Position numbers and translations under genes: made by a program
Source: Anarhynchus alexandrinus
Taxonomy: Eukaryota > Chordata > Aves > Charadriiformes > Charadriidae
NCBI GenBank assembly: GCA_008711295.1
Contig: VUYV01000020.1
Coordinates: 5,815,094 to 5,879,093 of the forward strand
Direction of reading: 5' to 3'
DNA: 64,000 nucleotides
The notes under the pieces: generated by a model
Databases searched by the model: none
What the model saw: only the letters and a program-made list of their open reading frames with translations
What the model was told of the DNA's origin: nothing
Shown here: one piece after another, positions 1 through 20,500 of the stretch
Numbering within the stretch: the first letter of the stretch is position 1
Layout: every line of letters starts with the position of its first letter

Positions 1-7695
<7,695 letters not shown>

Positions 7696-10399
7696 TTAAA
7701 ATGCAGTTCACGACCTGAGAGAGACATTTGCAAGAGTAAATCTTCGCAGCAATGAATCCATTCTGTCAACTGGTTTAGGTCAACTGATCAGACTTTAGTA
7801 TCTATTTGCTCCTTTTAAAATGGGAATTAGGAGAGGTCTGAACACAACTGGAAAGGGCTCAGATTTTACACAAGTCAGCCTTTGGACACCCTGAAGCCCC
7901 GTTGTGCAACAGGATCAAGATCTGCCTTAGGTGAGAGATTCGCAATGAAATAGCAAACTATCATTCCTGTGACTCAGGAAATGTTAAAAATAAAAATTTT
8001 GTTTGTACAATCTAAATTAGTTTACTTGAAAAATACTCTGGGATGCGGTGACAATCCATTTTAAAGCTGGAACAATTACAGTGCCTGTGACTGTCGTAGA
8101 TATTTCAATGTTGTAGAGTTTCAACGGCTGTACCCCACATTAAGCTAAAAGTAGTAATAGGGTATCAAACTGTGTTTGTATATACAACTATCTCAGCTCT
8201 TAATCCAACATTACTCTGGAAAAACACCTTTCCTTGACCATGGAAGATACAAGATGGGAAAGAAAATACTGTTGCTTCTCCTTCATAGAAGCTATTCTAA
8301 TTAAATCACCATCTCTCTATTGTCTATGAAAATAGATTCCTTCTTGAGTAAAATAACATGACTGATACAGCCAGCCTCCTTCAAACTCCACAGAGAACAG
8401 AAGTGCAGGAAATAATAAGGGGAAGGCATTTTATGAAGCAAGTATGCAAAATTAAGCCACTGAGGGACATAAAGCTAAATTTAACATGCAAGAAACACAA
8501 GGGCTATATGTAGAATGGATCTGGGATAGGACAGTTTAATAGGGAACTTCACTGGCTCTAAAGCTCTTTTATAAAGTACAATTCGTATTTCAGAACATGA
8601 AGAACCTGAATCCATGCAAAACCATCAGCTATTTCAACCCCACGTAGATCTCCTGATGCTGCAAGTTCCCTTCACTTGCACAAGTTGAGGTTTTGCACCT
8701 TAGTCACGCCAACACAGAATACATTTATTTTCAGGCACACTCCTCTAATACTGTACCAGGGCAAAAAGCACAGCTTGGATGAGCACAGAACAGCGTGCAG
8801 AGAAGATCAGCCCCACCGTTTTTGCTGTTGTGGCTGCACATTCATTTCTAGAATCACCAGTGGCAGCTCTCCATTTGCAAGGCCGCCTAAAAATACAGCA
8901 GCTTATAACCTGCTTTTTCCAATGTCAGTATGAAATAATGAGCCTATAAACTAAAAATGGATCAACTGGAAAAAAAAAAACAACAAAAAAACCCCCCAAA
9001 AAACTACCAAAACAGGATATTTCAATAAATATATTCTTTATATGACAAAGATAAGGAAAACAAACATTAATCACATCATTTAATCCTAGAAACTGTTCCA
9101 ATCATGGCTGGTTTCATATAAAACTGCATAAAATAGAAAAAGAGTACTAATACATAGTAATGTATTCTAAAGAAGACAACTAGACTGACCGCAAAAGCTT
9201 CTAGCATAGAAACTGCAGGTGGCTTCGTAAATTAGAAAGAAGGAAACAGAGTCAGGATGCGTATTAAATGCGAAAAGTTACAGTAAGGTGTTTGCTGGGG
9301 CCCAGGCAAAGCTCATCCAAAGCAGAAATGTGCTCAAAACACATCAGCAGAGCCCTTGTCCTGCAAAACACGTGAAAGCTGGGCATACGCTTAAGGATCA
9401 GATAGGTGCTCACCGGTGGGTGTGCTAACAGGGCAAGAAGCCCCATAAATGCTTATGGTATCTTCTCAAGATCCATGATCAGCCCTCAGCAAACCTCTTT
9501 CACAATTATTTTGCCTGAGGTGAATATTTTCTAACATGGCATCTGTTAGAGGAGGTATGCACGGGATGAGACCTACACACGTTTCAGTATGTAATGGCAG
9601 GATCCAGCTTTGGTAATGACTTCAGGGGCATCGCTGGAGCGAACACCGACATGCCCAAATTTGAATCTAAAGGACCTGATATTCACAAGGTGACACTAAC
9701 TCTTTACTTTCATCCTTGCCAAGTAAGAGTCATACTACATCCACATAAAAAAGTCCCTTTGTACAGCTGAGAATGTAAACAGCAAATGTCCCGTGTCCTC
9801 CTCCCAGGGCAGGTGCTGGGAACGGGAGAGCCACGTGAACTACTTACACCAATGCTTCTTTCAGAGGTACGTCTTACTCTTGCATATTAAGAAATAGGTC
9901 TCTACACTGTGCCTATAAAGATGCCAGACTGGGAACAAATCTGCAGTTTCTAATTCTACCAACGAAATAAAAGAGTAGAAACAAAACAAAAACAAACACA
10001 AAAACTACACAGCCGTATTTGTGAGAATTTCCAATTGCAGCTTAGAAAATCTAACTTACACCATAAATGTTTGAGCTCTGCTCTAAATCTAGAGCCCACA
10101 ATTTTCACATTAGAACCAACTTGGGCAAAACAAGATCCAATCCCTCCTCGTTTTAAATACAGAACTTTGGGAACCAAGGCCAAAGCTGTGTTGCAATTTG
10201 TGCAGTAAAAACGGGTTGTATAAGACAGGGTCTCTCATGACGCCACTCTGGCCACAAAGAAAAATATTTAGTTTTGCTAACCTCTGTAAATATAGTTTTG
10301 AAGTGTGGCTAATAAGACAAGCTGGTTTCATTAACCGTGGGTTGCTCAAGGTTTCTAATAACTAATGCTATGAGCAGGGAATGATTTTTTCCCTCTGTG

Positions 10400-12850
10400 C
10401 TGCAGATGTGTTCCCTCAATGCTGCTTCTGACCGTCGTGCTTGTTCCTCTGCAGAGAGACACGGTCCTTCATGACACACACCGCACCGGAGCTGTCTCAC
10501 ATCAGAAAACAAGGGGAGGAATCAGCCTGCCTGGCTGCTTTCAACAGACTTTCTTGCTCACCACCCATTATCATTTTAAATAAACAAAAAATTTGCTTGT
10601 TAAGCATTTCCCCCTGCAGCTTCCTGCACCTCAATTTTCCTCCCCGTCTTCCCTCCCTCCGCACAGCCTCAAGTCGCGTTGCAATTGTAGCCAGCACAGC
10701 ACCAGCAACACCGAGGGAGGCCCAAAACACCCCCACACCGCTTCCCTCCACCTCCTTCAGCAGACATCTACACCCACTTGCTGTCCCTCCGGGGGACACC
10801 CCTGTCACAGACGGCCACTTCTGTGCTTGCTCGCCCTGGCTGCAAAGTCTCCAAAAACTGCAGTCGAGTGACAGAATTCTGGCACAAGAAGCAGTATTTT
10901 CATGGTTTTCATTTGCAGGCAGCAAGTTGTGAAGCCTCTCTGCAGTTACCCCCATTTTTTGGCCGGGATTAGCATTTTACCCCCGGCGAGGCTGGACTAC
11001 CCACAGCCTGGGAGTGAAAACGCAACCACTGGAGAGCCTGCCCCTTTGAAGGCCAGGGCAAAAGGCTGACACCGAATCCTCTTCGCACATCATTAGGGCA
11101 ATAGAGAAAAGGCCCAGGCTCTAACTAATTTATGAATCATTCCCTCCCAGCACATAAACCACCCACTTATGCAGAAAAAAAAAAAAAAAAAAAAGCATAC
11201 GTGTGCGTCACTACTTGGAGAAAGTGACGCAAGCAGGAGCAGAAATCTCACTCACCCAAACCTGCGGCAGATTTTTAAAAACGCAGAGGGGAGAGAGAGG
11301 AGAAAACCACCACAAATGGAGGTACGGCAGGGGAAGCCTCCCGGGAGCTCCCCGACACTCGTTCCTTCAGAAGTCTGGCAGGATAAGGCCCTGCTTGGCC
11401 ACCCCCCCCACCTCACACTGCAATCGCAGCATCACCATTCCCTATAAACGACAAGAAAGGAATGGAGACGCTCAAATCTCCACCAGAAACAGGGTGACTG
11501 AGCTGAAGAACGGGCCTGGGGACTCCACTCAGGACTTGGCTACGCAGAGAGGGGGGTCGGGAAGCTGGAGGAAAAGGAAAAAGGTACGCTTCCCAGCAAG
11601 GACTCTCCCAGGGCTGCTGGACGATGCTCCAGGGCCGCCGTCCTTACACGCGGACAAGCTATAGAGAATGGACGAGTTCAGGCGGCGCAGGCAGTTCCCC
11701 ACCACAGAACACAAGTATGGCACTGTATGCCCAGGATGGCTGCTTAAATGATTCCCCACTCCCTCCTGGCTGTGTTTAGTTTGTGCTCTGAAAATAGAAT
11801 TTACGGGCCGACGCATGTGAGCAAAAATGGCAAACAACTCGCAAGTATTTGCCCTCTCTGGTGAAGCTCCTGAATTTTCAGGAGCAAAAGCTCTCCATGC
11901 TTCTTCCAAGAACCCAAACAACAACACTCCCCACGCTACACCCACGCACGGGAACAGAGCACACAATCTCACCCGCCAGAAGCATCTGAAGGGGTGTTGG
12001 ATTGCCCTGCATGGATCCCGGGAGCCAGATTCCTAACCCCTTCCTCACCTCTGACAGCCCCTTGCGACACAGCTTCACTGAAATCATCAGGAATGCCTGC
12101 AGACGAAGGTCTTGCACACCCGGGGTGAAGATCATAATCTGGCTTTCTGAAGCCTCTCTTACTGCAGGACTGGATACTCCAGGCACGGCAACTTATTGGC
12201 AAAACCTGAAGCCCCACGTAACACATCTGGCTTAAATAACCCTGCAAAACTATCATGTCAGCTTAGGGACTGTCTTCCCAGCGCTCACTGCTGTGATGGC
12301 TCCGGACTGCGGCAGCCGGGAGAAATGGTGGGGCAGCCAGCCCGGGCTGGGAGCTGTGCTGCTGCCACTTCCCTCCCTGCCCAGGCACCTGTGACCCAGA
12401 CACAGACGGGATCAGCCCCACAAACACTGCGACAAACAGACCACCCCCTACATGGGAGCTTACATGTGGGCATACAGCATTGCTCACTGGTTTGAAGTAG
12501 GGTTAGATAACCACACAACCCTCCTTGTCTCAGCAGAGAAGGACTGACCTGACGTTTCGGTACTGTTTCCACCGGCTGTGACCATACTCGCTACCTGCAG
12601 TCTCAATCCTACCAGTACTTTATCTCCACCAGTAATCCCTGCCCACCACCTCCACCCATACATCTCTCTGGTCCTTCCCACGTGCAGTTACCCCCTCTCA
12701 AAGCCCTTGGTACCCACTCTGCCAACGACGGTGCCGGGTGGTCAGCTTCAGCGATCCTCCGTTCTCTCAAGGACATCGGTGACCTCCTTTAAGCAGACGG
12801 AGGGGACTTGCTGAGATAGCAATCTTCTGCTCAGGGTTTTGCTGCTCTCA
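10400..12850. promoter_or_regulatory. GC-richer patch in intron 1, possible intronic regulatory region
   Basis: This stretch is visibly richer in G+C than its surroundings and is open in several frames on both strands, which follows from the base composition. It contains an A20 run (11175-11194) and a perfect 8-bp inverted repeat, TGCGTCAC/GTGACGCA, at 11204-11211 and 11224-11231. None of the translations resembles a known protein. An enhancer or alternative promoter is possible but not shown. Confidence 0.35.
11175..11194. repeat. Poly-A run, 20 bases
   Basis: An uninterrupted A20 in intron 1 is followed within 10 bp by an inverted repeat. Confidence 0.95.
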
Positions 12851-15364
12851 ACAAGTCCATGTGGGTCGATACTTGGTTGCGTACACACACGCTTGCTTGT
12901 TTAAGACCAGGCAGCACAGTAATCGCACTGAATTACACTCCCACCTTGCAGGCTCCAGATCACAGAAGCTTTTAGAGAAATCGTAATCCGCACCTTGCAT
13001 AAAAATACCTTGTATATAACCCGGCAGCTTTCACTCGTACATACATACTGCGTGACACATTCGTACAACGCTTTGAAATACATAGTTCAGATTGACTTGC
13101 TTCAGTTTACTTCATGATTTCGGTGACCCTTGGACTTTGCTTCAAACTGCCATGTATGCAAGCTAGTAAAACAACAAGCGTATTACTTTATATCCAATGG
13201 CTGGTTATTAAATGTTTCTAGCTCCAGCACTTTAAAGGTCAAGAATCCACAGTTAATTAAGCTGTCACAAGAAATTTCTGTAGTAAATGCTCATTTCAAA
13301 TGGTTTAGAGTTAAAGCTTCACATGCTAACTTGCAGAACAAGAAAAATACATTCTAGGGTTGCAAAGATAAGAAAATACTTCATGGTACAAATAAATGAA
13401 AAAAATTATGAGATGTTTAGCATAAAAAAGATTTTCCAATTCAAACCAGTAAGAACTCAATAAAGATATTTTAACAGGCAGCATTATCTTAGATAACAAC
13501 AAAGCTTTATTTCAATCTAGCAAATCCATTTTTTGCTGCGTGTTTATATTTTGCTTTACCTTCTGCTGCGCAAATCCCCAGATGATTTAAACCAGCACAA
13601 TATCTAAAAAGGAGTTTCGCTGGCTGTGAGGCACCCCATAGCTATCTCAGAACCACACTGCTCGACGGCCCCAGAGGTGTGCTTGCACAGACACCAAGCA
13701 GCCAGCGGTCATGCTTACTTAGCCTTAAAATTCCTTTAAAAAGTATTTGTAACCATTCTACCTGACAAGCAGTTTATTCTGGATGGCATGCTGTGCTTTT
13801 GAAAGCCCCCCTCCGTTAAAGTAATAAAAGTGACCATCAGTAAATAAAAAGTGCTACAAACAGCAATTTACTCGCTCACCAGGAACTTGGGCCAAACTAT
13901 GGAAGCTGTGAATGAAACCCATACACAGCGCCATACAGATCCCTCCTTATACCCCTTTCCAGTGAAAATAACTATTTCTAAAGTCTGAGAAGACCCCAGA
14001 TGCCCAGGTTCAGCGCACCAGCAAGGACGATAGGAAGGGTAAGGATGCAGAGTTACTCCTGGATTGAGGGGGAAAAAAAAGCTTGAAAATACATGGAGTG
14101 CTCATGGCTGTTAAGTGCTAAAGCAGTGTTGCTGCACGTTGGGATATGGTACCCACTACACAGACAAAACAACTACAAACGATGCCAAAATGGGGAATTC
14201 ATTAATAGAGGAAACGAGAGTTCGAAGGTAACAAGAAAAGCTCCTAACAGAAAGGGCTACTACAAAAATGAGGAAATGAAATACCTCCTACCCTTCCTTT
14301 AAAGCTGCCCTAACCTACAGTAACTCACCATCGACTCCTTGGTTTGATTGGGGGATTTCTAGTGCTTTTGTACATATTCACTAAATAACAAATCACTGCC
14401 AGTTCTCTAAAGCTTGGCACCTGCTGCCATATCAGTATGTCATGCAATAATTTCCTCAAAGTTTAAAACCAAAGGCTAGATGACAGTCAGAAAAATGTCA
14501 GAAATACGAGCGTCTCGGGGACAGACCAGGAAGGAGTTTGTGTTAAGGGTGAGGAACTCATTTCCATTCTCATTAGGCCTTTTCAAAGGATGCTTGGCAC
14601 AACGATAAGGAACTTAGCTAGTATGATTAGAGTATCAAGAGATGAGGCCTAAGTGAAAATCAGACTTTTGTTGTCTTCAGGCATATTTATGATTCACTAA
14701 GTCCATGTCACCCTAGGACCACCACAGCTGACAGTGACACAGCCAGGAACATGTTTTCTTGAATGGGGAACACATCAGCTCTTTAGACAGGATAAATTCC
14801 ATACGAACTTGAAAACCACATGTAAGACTAACTTCTCCAATGTCTGAAGCTCTGATGGTGCCTTTAGTCTTATAATTAAGCTGTACTGGATTTGCATTTC
14901 ATTTATTTTCATGAACATTCCTGGCATTTATTTCTGGGGGAAAAAAAAAGTTCATGCTGACATAAAAAGCATTACACCTATACAGTTTTAAAATGCTTAT
15001 ACCACTAGCATTTTTTTTATACCACTAGCTGCATTTAATGCTGCTACTAAAAGAAAAACACTTTGCACCTACAATGTAAAGTATCACTGTGAATATTGAA
15101 GTTGTCACAGCAACTAGATCGTACTTTGGTACTCCGATGTTGAACACTTTACTGGGGCTGCAGGAGCACTTATATTTTTTTAAAGCATTTAGGTTCACAA
15201 CATGTCACCAGAGTCTGATAAATTTAATCACAGTAAGCAAAACAACGTCTACAGGATTTATGTTCTACCATTTTTTCCTCCAGTTTTACGAGTACCTTGA
15301 ACCAGAAAGATAAGTATTAGGATTTCAGCAGCCATTAATCTGGTCCTGGATTATTTTATGATGC
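12851..15364. other. Intron 1 segment, nothing recognised
   Basis: This is unique AT-rich intronic sequence with no supported coding, RNA or repeat feature beyond short A runs. Confidence 0.6.
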
Positions 15365-15573
15365 TGTGAGTGCAGCCCGTCCTGCAGTCGCCACGCCAGC
15401 ACGAGCCTGGTACCTCGGAGGACGTGCCGAACACGTTGCTCCTGGGGCAAGGCACAGCCCCGTGGAACTGCACGAGGTCCACAGCGTGCAGAGGAGATGC
15501 CAGGCTGCTGTTTGATCAGCAGTTAGAGCAGGCAGAGGCATTGCCTTTTTGACTTTTAATCCATTCCCTGCAT

Positions 15574-15680
15574 TGAGCAACCTGGTCTAGTGGGAGGTGT
15601 CCCTGCCTATGGCAGGGGGGTTGGGACTAGATGATCTTCAAGGTCCCTTCCAACATAAACCATTCCATGATTCTATGATT
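15574..15680 (+). mobile_element. CR1 3' end fragment, short (about 107 bp)
   Basis: From TGAGCAACCTGGTCTAG onward this matches the terminal half of the element at 1-257, including the GGCAGGGGGGTTGG block, the GATGATCTTCAAGGTCCC block and the ending ATTCCATG ATTCTATG ATT with two octamer units. It is strongly 5'-truncated. It lies in intron 1 on the plus strand, beside a GC-rich patch (15,365-15,520) that is not itself CR1-like. The divergence between the two copies shows they are separate insertions. Confidence 0.92.
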
Positions 15681-17501
15681 AGGCCTAGATGGCAGAGAGA
15701 CTTTTCTCATGGCTTAGTTTTCAAGCAGAGCAAGCCCCAGTGCCTGTCGCAGAAAGGGTCAGGACAGCTCTGGATCGCCCTTGTAAAGCTGCTATAGCCC
15801 ACACTTAGATCAGTGAAACACTTCCTCCATCTTCTCAAACAATAAGGAAATTTGGAGAGAAACAAGCAGCCCAGCACACGGTCAAATCTCAATCAGAGGA
15901 GCACAAAGCCATCTAAACTTCGTCTTCCCTCCCGAGACTGGTTTTGCACTGCTCTGCTCCATCAAGATACGGGATCATGGATTCCTTCCCTGTGGCAATC
16001 AACTCTTTGATACCAGCCAAGATATGGCAAGCTTCAGAGATAACTTGCAGACTAAAAAAAGCCCACCACCAACCGCACTGAACAATGCTACAGAAAGGAC
16101 TGTTTCAACGTTGGCCAAAACTGAACTTGCTTTCAAATCAGCAAATTTTTGGGGAGTGATAAATGTACCACTCTGCTTTTCTTCATAGTTTCCACTTACA
16201 CATTCAAGAGTCCCTGCAGCACAGCTAGAGCTGGAATCACACCGCAGCAGCAGGGATAAGTTTATGACAATGCACAACCAGAGATCTCTATCAATGATTT
16301 GTGTTTGAGAGATTACAGATCCTTATCTTGTGGCATTACTTGTAGTAATCAGTCAATTTTGACAGCTAATCTAGAGGTCCATACATATTGTTGCTCAGAA
16401 GCCCAGCAGGTATTGCTAAGATCTGTTTTCAGATAACCCAACTATTTACCGACTCTAAAAAACACATACCAAAGGATGTGCTTTATCTCTTCACCAGGGG
16501 GTTAAAGCTAAAGGTGAACGAAGTGCAATTCACAGGCCAGGGGAGCCCCCAGAAGTTAAACTCAAAACCAGCCTCATTTTTCAGATGGTGCATTGACCAC
16601 ATCCCAGCCCATATCAAACCACAACCAGAATTATTTATCAAGATGGCACAACTGCAGGTAAACGAGGACAATTTTTCAGTTAGGCTTAATTTCAAGCCTA
16701 AGGGACAAACATTGCCATCACATGACTTTACTATCAGTGGCACGCGTACTTATGCTTCAGCCTCAAACCGACTCAACCGTAAGCAGCTGAGAGAGTAATG
16801 CTGAAAATTGTTGAGAAATCCCTAGTTTTATGATCTCAAGCTGTGTTATGCCTTGGGCAATATCCACCGACATTTGTGGGTGAAGACCCTGGCGTTTCAG
16901 CTGGCTCAGACCAATATCCCACCACATTTTATCTCCTCCCGGTGGCACATTGTTGACAGGTTCACACAAGGGGCCCTTGTGGGTAGGAACAATGAGAGAG
17001 ACGCACACAGCACAGGAAAATGGGTGGTGACCACCAAGGGAAAAAAGCCTCTTTCAAAGGAAGGTCTTTGAAAACATTCATTACACCCCACCCAGCTATT
17101 TTCACCACAATATTTCAGTAAATAAAAACAACACAGGGAAAACAAACAGCCCACCCTTCAATACCTTGTAGGTTCTCCAACCCCTGAAAAGAGATCAGCT
17201 AGCCATAAAGACGCAGAGATCTTCACCAAACAGAGTCATGCAAGTGGTCTGTGAGCATCCACTGAAACCTCCCCCACCACCTTTATTTCTCATGCATTTC
17301 TAAGCTGTCTATGTAAGCAGACTCAATTAGACATGTTTATTTCCAGAGTAAAGTAATCAAAATTTAAAACAGTATTGGCTGGTAAATAAACAATAGTGAG
17401 CATTTATAGGCATCATAAAAGTAAATGTATTGCCTCAATTTAAAAAAATTGTTATATAAGTGAATGGCTGTCCACAATGCATTTCAGCTGTGATTTTATT
17501 A

Positions 17502-17521
17502 TTTTTTTTTGGGGGGGGGGG
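17502..17521. repeat. Adjacent homopolymers T9 then G11
   Basis: Nine T bases are followed directly by eleven G bases in intron 1. The exact run lengths are likely assembly-sensitive. Confidence 0.9.
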
Positions 17522-20500
17522 TAATTCTGCCAATTAAAACAGTGGTTATAACTAATAAAATATTTAAGACAAAACAACTGCAAGACAGAGAAGGAGCTAT
17601 AAAACCAATTCATAATGAAACGGGTCTCTGAAATCAGCAGACAGTCAAAGACTGACCTCCAACCTTTGAAGGTATGGAGGCCATGCTCTCACACAGACTT
17701 GTCTCCATTGCAGTCAGTGAGGTTACCCAACAGAGCAAAGATGGAGCAGGTCAGGTTCCCCTGGCCTTGGGAACACAAACAAAGGTGGTGGTTCTCCTAA
17801 GACTCTGGGCTGCTCTGTGATGATGCCCTCTACAGCACCCTTACTCCCAAGTTCAGTATACAAAGAGGGCTGAGCATCTACAAAAGAAATTTGTCCACTT
17901 CGTGTCACTTTGTTTCAAGCCCAGAGTCTCTGCGTTGGATGGGCTAAGGGCAGTGGTGGTGGTGAACAGCAGCTCGAGATGAAAATGGTTTGTCTCCTTT
18001 AGAGAACGCTCAGAGCAATCATCAAAATTACTTTGCGCCATTGCCTGTTAATAAGCTGTGCCTTGTTGTTCTTCCAAAGCGTCAAACCTCCTAAACACTC
18101 TTGCTAATAAAGTTAAAAAAACAGCTCTTGCAATAAAATCTTTACGAAATAATGCTGATCCTTCTTTACCTTTGGGACCTTAATCATTTTAACGTGGGTT
18201 TAGTTATGATGGAATTTAATGGTTTCTCCCTCTCCACCTCTTGGCCATTTGTAGCCATTCACAGCAAGAAGATGGATGTCCAGAAAGATGGATTAAACAG
18301 CCACTTCTTTGGCAAGCAGGGAATAATAATTCTTGAGAATAACAATACAGACGCTCTAAATTTTGATCATTCCATGTAACACAGTTTCCTCCACTTCCTG
18401 CAACAATGATCAAGCGCAAATCCTGAGAGCCAGGCTACATTTTTTGCCCTCTGGGGTGTCAATTTTGTCTGTGCAAACATCCTGGGACACAGCTCATTCT
18501 TAATCCCTGCTTTCTTTTTGGGGGGCTGTTATTTTATACAGCAGCTCTTTAATTGTCCGACTCCTCTTAATTAAGTCATTGGGTAACCTGAAATAGTGGT
18601 AACTTCCCATGCTGTGATTGTGATCTCTCATTAGTATTTAAGTCTGTCACTAGTTGATAAAAATCAAAGATTGGTAGCTTGAGCTGGGGTAAATTGTATT
18701 CTCCTCTTACTATGAGGGAAAAAGGACTGAACCAAAGGGTCAGTCTACTTCAGTTACCCGGCCAGAAAACCAGCAGCCACTTCAGCCAAGTTAGGAAATT
18801 CCTCTATATTTCCAGCTAAACTCAGAAGCTGGAGCGATGTAACTTGGAGGCAGCAGTGCCTTCTCTGTCCACCTCACAGCACACACACCTTCAGCCGCTG
18901 GCAAAGCCCTGAGGAGCCCTCTGACTGCCGACCTGCCTCTCCGCACCCACCGCTGCGGCAGAAGCCAGAGGGACATCGAAACTCCAGTACTCGAGGAGGA
19001 AACAATTGTGGCCTCTCCACACTCAACTGCAGTATTTCAAGTATTTTAAAAATTAAGGCTTGGTTCTGTCAGGAAATGGCCGCTAGCTCTTCTGACGCAT
19101 GGCCCTCAGTAATTACTCGCTAAACATAAACTCTCAAAGGGAACTGATATAAGGGCAGTCTGTGTTGTAATACAAAGCAAGTAACTGGATGCAGCCTTTC
19201 TCTTTTGGTGTTTCTTGCTTTATCATTTCTTTTCCTACTACTGCCTGCTAACTCCTTAAACTTCTGTATCCACAATCAAAGGATGGTTACTCTAGGCAAA
19301 AATAAAAGATGCCGACAAATAGGAAGCAGCAAAGCTAGGAAACATTCAGTGTGTATACAAAGGTAAGTTCGCATGGCCACATTTCTTCATATTTTCTGTT
19401 TTTTATTTCAGAACTATGAATTAACATATCAGTATTTTGCCATTATTCCTGTGGGAGCTTTTAGTCTCCTTAAAGTTATGCAAACAAGGCACATATGCAT
19501 ATATCGGGCCTGATTCTCATCTCCATCGTGGTCCCATCAACCCAAGAGGGCAGGAGGTGGGACTCTAATTACTGTAATAAATTCTGTTTATGACAAAGGT
19601 AGGTCGGTAAAACTCAGTTCTTCCAAAAAATAAGCTAGACCTTTTTGTTTAATTTGATACAATTCACAATTGCCAGGTTACTTAACAAGAAACACATGAC
19701 AACTAGGCAGGTCTTGGACATCTATCAGAACTTTGCATCTGTCAGGGTGTGGTACCTCCATATTTCACTCTTTTGATTCTAACTGTATAGCAGCCAAATT
19801 TCTGACAAGAAAGCCCAAGATACACAGGCTGAAATGCATGTGCTGGTATCGGTACGCACAAAAGGGGTCACAAGAGTTAGACAAAACAGATGGTAGTTCC
19901 CACAGCAGTGGCGAGGGTGCTCTCAGCTCTTTGGAGCTGAGAGTCTCAATAACTACCAATACTGTTTTGTAAACATACCTTGTGCCTCCTTACAGTGGTT
20001 CTTGGAAAATGCAACTTTTATTCTTCTTGTCCTTTCCCAAATTACATAACTTAATCAACTGAACTGCATGATTTTTCCAAAAATGACTGCTTTCTCAGAA
20101 GAAGCAGAAAGAAAAGGAAAAAACCAGAGGAAAAAAGAAAAGAAGCTGCATTCCCTGCCAAAACTGATGATTTTGCGATTAGAAAATACAACTGGGATGG
20201 TACAGAGGCCAAAGATGAGGTACACTGAGAAACAATCGTACTACAACGCTACCCCAAACACTAGTGGGACAAGGCAGGCACAGAAAGAGCATCACACACC
20301 CAGGTTGATACAAGCTGAATCCAAAAGGTAAAATTGCTTCTTGCATTAACATATTGTTTTGAATTGTGTTTGTATGCCAGTATAGTTAGCTTTATTTGTA
20401 CAAAACATGCTGCTATGGCCAAGAGTAGTTATAAAAAGATTTTTATCCCTTCATACACAGAAAAAAAAAAAAAGAAAGTCCTTTTATACAGAATACAGAA

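Noticed and set aside
10441..10955. 163-codon plus-strand and 152-codon minus-strand overlapping open frames
   Set aside because: Both strands are open over the same GC-rich DNA and neither translation shows a recognisable domain or splice context.
11203..11972. Open frames of about 150 codons on each strand
   Set aside because: Same GC-rich patch, no recognisable protein, one begins at a non-ATG codon. Treated as compositional.
16388..16798. 136-codon open frame in intron 1
   Set aside because: No recognisable family, non-ATG start, and no matching frame beyond it. An old mobile-element remnant was considered but no motif supports it.
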